Below are positions 59,550 through 64,000 of a stretch of 64,000 nucleotides of DNA, one piece after another (within the stretch, counting starts at the first letter, position 1; the number at the start of each line of letters is the position of its first letter). The stretch spans positions 1-64,000 of the forward strand of contig MBPM02000060.1 in the NCBI GenBank assembly GCA_001695595.3, in the 5' to 3' direction. The notes under the pieces were generated by a model, which worked only from the letters and a program-made list of their open reading frames with translations, was not told the DNA's origin and searched no databases. Origin of the DNA: Plasmopara viticola (taxonomy: Eukaryota; Oomycota; Peronosporomycetes; Peronosporales; Peronosporaceae). A program made the translations under genes and the position numbers.

Positions 59550-59621
59550 GGGCGCATAGCGCAGTGGTAGCGCGTCCGCTTTGCATGCGGAAGGCCCCGG
59601 GTTCAATCCCCGGTGTGTCCA
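59550..59621 (+). tRNA. tRNA-Ala-TGC: tRNA-Ala(UGC), copy 113
   Basis: Canonical. Flank S (aaacatttgc) as in copy 2, loop allele ttaaataacgg, palindrome G. Next +527. Confidence 0.96.
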
Positions 59622-60076
59622 TACTAGCGCTTGTCTTCCACCTACTAATTCGTTCGCAAACGCAATACAATATCATGCTTTTTACAGGTCGTTTAAATAA
59701 CGGCTATATCACCTGTAAAGTGGCTCTGATCGTGACACTACATAGCTCAACGTTTAGCCCGCACATTTTTTATTTCTTCAAGGCTACTAACATGAGCTAT
59801 CAACTGGTGTTGGCATCGATCTAGAGATCACATTGTCTCTTCGAAGTTGTTTTTTCAATTGCGCATCCTTGATTAGAATACGGCGATCGGCTGACGACTT
59901 GTTTGTATTTAGGGTTTCTGGTAGCGTTAACTCACTTTTATTAACAGTATGCTTTTGGACGGTGGGTGAAAGGTAGTGGTGAAAGATGTGAACAGTCTTA
60001 AATGCGCCGGTATCATTTAAAACTGGAAAAGTAAGAAACAATTTGCTTGCATGAGATGTCAGGAACTTCATGAACT

Positions 60077-60150
60077 GGGCGCATAGCGCAGTGGTAGCGC
60101 GTCGCGTCTTTGCATGCGGAAGGCCCCGGGTTCAATCCCCGGTGTGTCCA
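60077..60150 (+). pseudogene. Degenerate tRNA-Ala(UGC), copy 114
   Basis: 74 nt. The anticodon stem 5' side reads gtcgcgtc before tttgcat instead of gtccgc, a net insertion of 2 nt that leaves three of five anticodon-stem pairs broken. Acceptor, D and T arms are intact, so both Pol III boxes remain. It could be transcribed but should not mature normally. Next +531. Confidence 0.82.
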
Positions 60151-60607
60151 TACTAGCGCTTGTCTTCCACCTACTAATTCGTTTGCAAACGCAATTTAAT
60201 ATCATGTTTTTTACAGGTCGTTTAAAGAACGGCTATATCACCTGTAAAGTGGCTCTGATCGTGACACTACATAGCTCAACGTTTAGCCCGCACATTTTTT
60301 CATTTCTTCAAGGCTACTAACATGAGCTATCAACTGGTGTTGACATCGATCTAGAGATCACATTGTCTCTTCGGAGTTGTTTTTTCAATTGCGCATCCTT
60401 GATTAGAATACGGCGATCGGCTGACGACTTGTTTTTATGAAGGGTTTCTGGTAGCGTTAACTCACTTTTATTAACAGTATGCTTTTGGACGGTGGGTGAA
60501 AGGTAGTGGTGAAAGATGTGAACAGTCTTAATGCGCGGGTATCATTTAAAACTGGAAAAGTAAAAAACAATGTGCTTGCATGAGATGGTCAGGAACTTTC
60601 ATGAACT

Positions 60608-60679
60608 GGGCGCATAGCGCAGTGGTAGCGCGTCCGCTTTGCATGCGGAAGGCCCCGGGTTCAATCCCCGGTGTGTCCA
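60608..60679 (+). tRNA. tRNA-Ala-TGC: tRNA-Ala(UGC), copy 115
   Basis: Canonical. Flank caatgtgc (also copies 116 and 121), trailer agcatgtttttt (T6), palindrome G. Next +530. Confidence 0.95.
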
Positions 60680-61137
60680 TACTAGCGCTTGTCTTCCACC
60701 TACTAATTCCTTCGCAAACGCAATAGAATAGCATGTTTTTTACAGGTCGTTTAAAGAACGGCTATATCACCTGTAAAGTGGCTCTGATCGTGACACTACA
60801 TAGCTCAACGTTTAGCCCGCACATTTTTTCATTTCTTCAAGGCTACTAACATGAGCTATCAACTGGTGTTGGCATCGATCTAGAGATCACATTGTCTCTT
60901 CGAAGTTGTTTTTTCAATTGCGCATCCTTGATTAGAATACGGCGATCGGCTGACGACTTGTTTGTATTTAGGGTTTCTGGTAGCGTTGACTCACTTTTAT
61001 TAACAGTATGCTTTTGGACGGTGGGTGAAAGGTAGTGGTGAAAGATGTGAACAGTCTTAAATGCGCGGGTATCATTCAAAACTGGAAAAGTAAGAAACAA
61101 TGTGCTTGCATGAGATGGTCAGGAACTTTCATGAACT

Positions 61138-61209
61138 GGGCGCATAGCGCAGTGGTAGCGCGTCCGCTTTGCATGCGGAAGGCCCCGGGTTCAATCCCCG
61201 GTGTGTCCA
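61138..61209 (+). tRNA. tRNA-Ala-TGC: tRNA-Ala(UGC), copy 116
   Basis: Canonical. Flank caatgtgc. Spacer has gatcgcgac, ttagaccgc and ctgtcgac, the last shared with unit 119. Next +529. Confidence 0.95.
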
Positions 61210-61666
61210 TACTAGCGCTTGTCTTCACCTACTAATTCGTTCGCAAACGCAATACAATATCATGCTTTTTACAGGTCGTTTAAAGAACGGCTATATCACC
61301 TGTAAAGTGGCTCTGATCGCGACACTACATAGCTCAACGTTTAGACCGCACATTTTTTCGATTTTTCAAGGCTACTAACATGAGCTATCAACTGGTGTTG
61401 ACATCGATCTAGAGATCACATTGTCTCTTCGTAGTTGTTTTTTCAATTGCGCATCCTTGATTAGAATACGGCGATCGGCTGTCGACTTGTTTGTATTTAG
61501 GGTTTCTGGTAGCGTTAACTCACTTTTATTAACAGTATGCTTTTGGACGGTGGGTGAAAGGTAGTGGTGAAAGATGTGAACAGTCTTAAATGCGCGGGTA
61601 TCATTTAAAACTGGAAAAGTAAGAAACACTTTGCTTGCATGAGATGGCCAGGAACTTTCATGAACT

Positions 61667-61738
61667 GGGCGCATAGCGCAGTGGTAGCGCGTCCGCTTTG
61701 CATGCGGAAGGCCCCGGGTTCAATCCCCGGTGTGTCCA
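61667..61738 (+). tRNA. tRNA-Ala-TGC: tRNA-Ala(UGC), copy 117
   Basis: Canonical. Flank K with atggccagg upstream (also copies 119 and 120), palindrome G, ttttctcatttc with ttggcatcg. Next +529. Confidence 0.96.
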
Positions 61739-62195
61739 TACTAGCGCTTGTCTTCCACCTACTAATTCGTTCGCAAACGCAATACAATATCATGCTTTTT
61801 ACAGGTCGTTTAAAGAACGGCTATATCACCTGTAAAGTGGCTCTGATCGTGACACTACATAGCTCAACGTTTAGCCCGCACATTTTCTCATTTCTTCAAG
61901 GCTACTAACATGAGCTATCAACTGGTGTTGGCATCGATCTAGAGATCACATTGTCTCTTCGAAGTTGTTTTTTCAATTGCGCATCCTTGATTAGAATACG
62001 GCGATCGGCTGACGACTTGTTGTATTTAGGGTTTCTGGTAGCGTTAACTCACTTTTATTAACAGTATGCTTTTGGACGGTGGGTGAAAGGTAGTGGTGAA
62101 AGATGTGAACAGTCTTAAATGCGCGGGTATCATTTAAAACTGGAGGAGTAAGAAACAATTTGCTTGCATGAGATAGTCAGGAATATTCATGAACT

Positions 62196-62267
62196 GGGCG
62201 CATAGCGCAGTGGTAGCGCGTCCGGTTTGCATGCGGAAGGCCCCAGGTTCAATCCCTGGTGTGTCCA
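62196..62267 (+). tRNA. tRNA-Ala-TGC: Variant tRNA-Ala(UGC), copy 118, with T-stem covariation
   Basis: 72 nt. The third T-stem pair is A62245-T62257 instead of G-C, a two-base change that keeps pairing (CCAGG/CCTGG). At 62225 the last anticodon-stem base is G instead of C, facing G39, so that pair is lost. G3.U70 and the anticodon are intact. It may be partly functional. Flank N with atagtcaggaatattc upstream. Next +530. Confidence 0.8.
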
Positions 62268-62725
62268 TACTAGCGCTTGTCTTCCACCTACTAATTCGTT
62301 TGCAAACGCAATACAATATCATGCTTTTTACAGGTCGTTTAAAGAACGGCTATATCACCTGTAAAGTGGCTCTGATCGTGACACTACATAGCTCAACGTT
62401 TAGCCCGCACATTTTTTCGTTTCTTCAAGGCTACTAACATGAGCTATCAATTGGTGTTGACATCGATCTAGAGATCACATTGTCTCTTCGAAGTTGTTTT
62501 TTCAATTGTGCATCCTTGATTAGAATACGGCGATCGGCTGACGACTTGTTTGTATTTAGGGTTTCTGGTAGCGTTAACTCACTTTTATTAACAGTATGCT
62601 TTTGGACGGTGGGTGAAAGGTAGTGGTGAAAGATGTGAACAGTCTTAAATGCGCGGGTATCATTTAAAACTGGAAAAGTAAGAAACAATTTGCTTGCATG
62701 AGATGGCCAGGAACTTTCATGAACT

Positions 62726-62797
62726 GGGCGCATAGCGCAGTGGTAGCGCGTCCGCTTTGCATGCGGAAGGCCCCGGGTTCAATCCCCGGTGTGTCCA
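62726..62797 (+). tRNA. tRNA-Ala-TGC: tRNA-Ala(UGC), copy 119
   Basis: Canonical. Flank N with atggccagg, trailer gtttttcacc containing an early T5 at about 62810, palindrome G. Next +529. Confidence 0.95.
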
Positions 62798-62809
62798 TAC
62801 TAGCGCTTG

Positions 62810-62814
62810 TTTTT
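62810..62814 (+). terminator. Early T5 run in trailer of copy 119
   Basis: A change of gtcttccacc to gtttttcacc creates a T5 run about 13 nt after the tRNA. Pol III would be expected to stop here instead of at the usual site, giving a short trailer. Confidence 0.6.
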
Positions 62815-63254
62815 CACCTACTAATTCGTTCGCAAACGCAATACAATATCATGCTTTTTACAGGTCGTTTAAAGAACGGCTATATCACCTGTAAAGTAAC
62901 TCTGATCGTGACACTACATAGCTCAACGTTTAGCCCGCACATTTTTTCGTTTTTTCAAGGCTACTAACATGAGCTATCAACTGGTGTTGACATCGATCTA
63001 GAGATCACATTGTCTCTTCGTAGTTGTTTTTTCAATTGCGCATCCTTGTTAGAATACGGCGATCGGCTGTCGACTTGTTTGTATTTAGGGTTTCTGGTAG
63101 CGCTAACTGACTTTTATTAACGGTATGCTTTTGGACGGTGGGTGAAAGGTAGTGGTGAAAGATGTGAACAGTCTTAAATGCGCGGGTATCATTTAAAACT
63201 GGAAAAGTAAGAAACAATTTGCTTGCATGAGATGGCCAGGAACTTTCATGAACT

Positions 63255-63326
63255 GGGCGCATAGCGCAGTGGTAGCGCGTCCGGTTTGCATGCGGAAGGC
63301 CCCGGGTTCAATCCCCGGTGTGTCCA
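63255..63326 (+). tRNA. tRNA-Ala-TGC: Variant tRNA-Ala(UGC), copy 120
   Basis: 72 nt. G replaces C at 63284, giving a G.G mismatch at the loop end of the anticodon stem, the same change as in copy 118. All other bases are canonical. Function is doubtful. Flank N with atggccagg, ttttctcatttc with ttggcatcg. Next +531. Confidence 0.82.
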
Positions 63327-63785
63327 TACTAGCGCTTGTCTTCCACCTACTAATTCGTTCGCAAACGCAATACAATATCATGCTTTTTACAGGTCGTTTA
63401 AAGAACGGCTATATCACCTGTAAAGTGGCTCTGATCGTGACACTACATAGCTCAACGTTTAGCCCGCACATTTTCTCATTTCTTCAAGGCTACTAACATG
63501 AGCTATCAACTGGTGTTGGCATCGATCTAGAGATCACATTGTCTCTTCGAAGTTGTTTTTTCAATTGCGCATCCTTGATAAGAATACGGCGATCGGCTGA
63601 CGACTTGTTTGTATTTAGGGTTTCTGGTAGCGTTGACTCACCTTTATTAACAGTATGCTTTTGGACGGTGGGTTAAAGGTAGTGGTGAAAGATGTGAACA
63701 GTCTTAAAATGCGCGAAAATCATTCAAGACTGGAAAAGTAAGAAACAATGTGCTTGCATGAGATGGTCAGGAACTTTCATGAACT

Positions 63786-63857
63786 GGACGCATAGCGCAG
63801 TGGTAGCGCGTTCGCTTTGCATGCGGAAGGCCCCAACTTCAATCCCCGGTGTGTCCA
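63786..63857 (+). pseudogene. Degenerate tRNA-Ala(UGC), copy 121, G3.U70 lost
   Basis: 72 nt. Base 3 is A (63788), which turns the G3.U70 alanine identity pair into A-U. The T stem is CCAAC opposite CCCGG with three mismatches, and the anticodon stem has TTCGC. It should neither fold well nor be charged with alanine. Flank caatgtgc with gcgaaaatcattc, as in copy 107. Confidence 0.85.
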
Positions 63858-64000
63858 TACTAGCGCTTGTCTTCCACCTACTAATTCGTTTGCAAACGCA
63901 ATACAATATCATGCTTTTTACAGGTCGTTTAAAGAACGGCTATATCACCTGTAAAGTGGCTCTGATCGTGACACTCCATAGCTCAACGTTTAGCCCGCAC
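63858..64000 (+). repeat. Partial spacer at right window edge
   Basis: Trailer, T5 run and both arms of the inverted repeat of unit 121 are present, then the window stops at gcccgcac. There is no array boundary in sight. Confidence 0.9.

Larger units (their letters stand above)
1..64000 (+). repeat. Tandem array of ~528-bp units, each with one tRNA-Ala(UGC) gene
   Basis: Copy 1 of the tRNA starts at 368 and copy 121 at 63786, which gives a mean period of about 528.5 bp over 120 intervals. All units have the same orientation. Each unit consists of a 72-bp tRNA gene, a 57-bp trailer ending in a T run, a 9-bp inverted repeat, and about 360 bp of further spacer leading to the next tRNA. Spacer sequence is nearly as uniform between units as the tRNA itself. 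Differences cluster at a few sites: a T run after cgcaca, the stretch cttcggagttgttttt, the stretch ttattaacagtatgctttggacgg, and the 11 bp before gcttgcatg. This is the pattern expected from unequal crossing-over or gene conversion. No unit contains an insertion larger than a few bases. Confidence 0.98.
54790..64000 (+). repeat. Decaying right-end zone (units 104-121)
   Basis: Units here carry many private substitutions and one-base indels, and six of 18 tRNA copies are altered (104, 109, 114, 118, 120, 121). Alternative alleles (ttggcatcg or ttgacatcg, gtttgc or gttcgc) vary from unit to unit. The zone looks less homogenised than the core, as expected near an array boundary. Confidence 0.7.

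Noticed and set aside
340..63912. Hundreds of 60-160-codon open frames on both strands, some starting with an ATG 28 bp before the tRNA
   Set aside because: They overlap the tRNA, differ in length whenever a spacer T run changes by one base, have no domains or codon-use signal, and repeat with the unit. They are by-products of the repeat.
1..64000. CRISPR array
   Set aside because: The whole 528-bp unit is repeated. There are no short repeats with unique spacers and no cas genes.
1..64000. tRNA-derived SINE family
   Set aside because: The units are contiguous and head-to-tail, without A-rich tails, target-site duplications or dispersed insertions. The tRNA is intact rather than decayed as in a SINE head.
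1..64000. Organellar or bacterial tRNA operon
   Set aside because: There is only one tRNA species, no encoded CCA, no operon partners, and a T run typical of Pol III. Bacterial arrays mix different tRNAs at short spacing.
1..64000. Array produced purely by assembly error
   Set aside because: Units carry distinct, structured variants (zones, shared rare haplotypes, gradients) that a simple collapse or duplication of one unit would not create. The exact copy number still cannot be verified from sequence alone.

Overview
The whole 64-kb window is one head-to-tail tandem array. A unit of about 528 bp (start-to-start spacings run 516-532 bp) repeats about 121 times, and both window ends cut through a unit, so the array continues past both edges. 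Every unit carries one plus-strand tRNA-Ala gene with anticodon UGC (72 nt), followed by about 456 bp of spacer. I see no credible protein-coding gene, no mobile element and no single-copy DNA.

The tRNA lacks an encoded CCA, has matches to the RNA polymerase III A and B boxes, and is followed 57 nt later by a T5 run. Together with long satellite-like organisation this indicates a eukaryotic nuclear genome, probably an animal. I cannot name the species. By eye, 114 of the 121 tRNA copies are identical and fold as a standard cloverleaf with the G3.U70 alanine identity pair. Two copies (118, 120) share a mismatch in the anticodon stem. Five (copies 1, 104, 109, 114, 121) are structurally broken.

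Layout. Copies 1-10 (to about 5.6 kb) form a mixed left zone with a broken first copy. Copies 11-37 (5.6-19.9 kb) mostly carry 5' flank type K. Copies 38-87 (19.9-46.3 kb) mostly carry type Y. Copies 88-103 (46.3-54.8 kb) are type N. From about 53 kb to the end the units accumulate substitutions and indels, and six of the seven abnormal tRNAs lie there. A block of right-type units (copies 44-50) sits inside the Y zone. Left-zone and right-zone units share rare flank alleles that the interior lacks. This suggests old edges around a younger, homogenised core produced by unequal exchange and conversion.

Legend for the copy entries. Flank is the sequence just 5' of gcttgcatgag: K = cactttgc, N = caatttgc, Y = caatatgc, S = acatttgc, I = caattgc (each ending in the first gc of that motif). 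Palindrome G means gatctagagatc and T means gatctatagatc, about 200 bp after the tRNA. '+n' is the distance to the start of the next copy.
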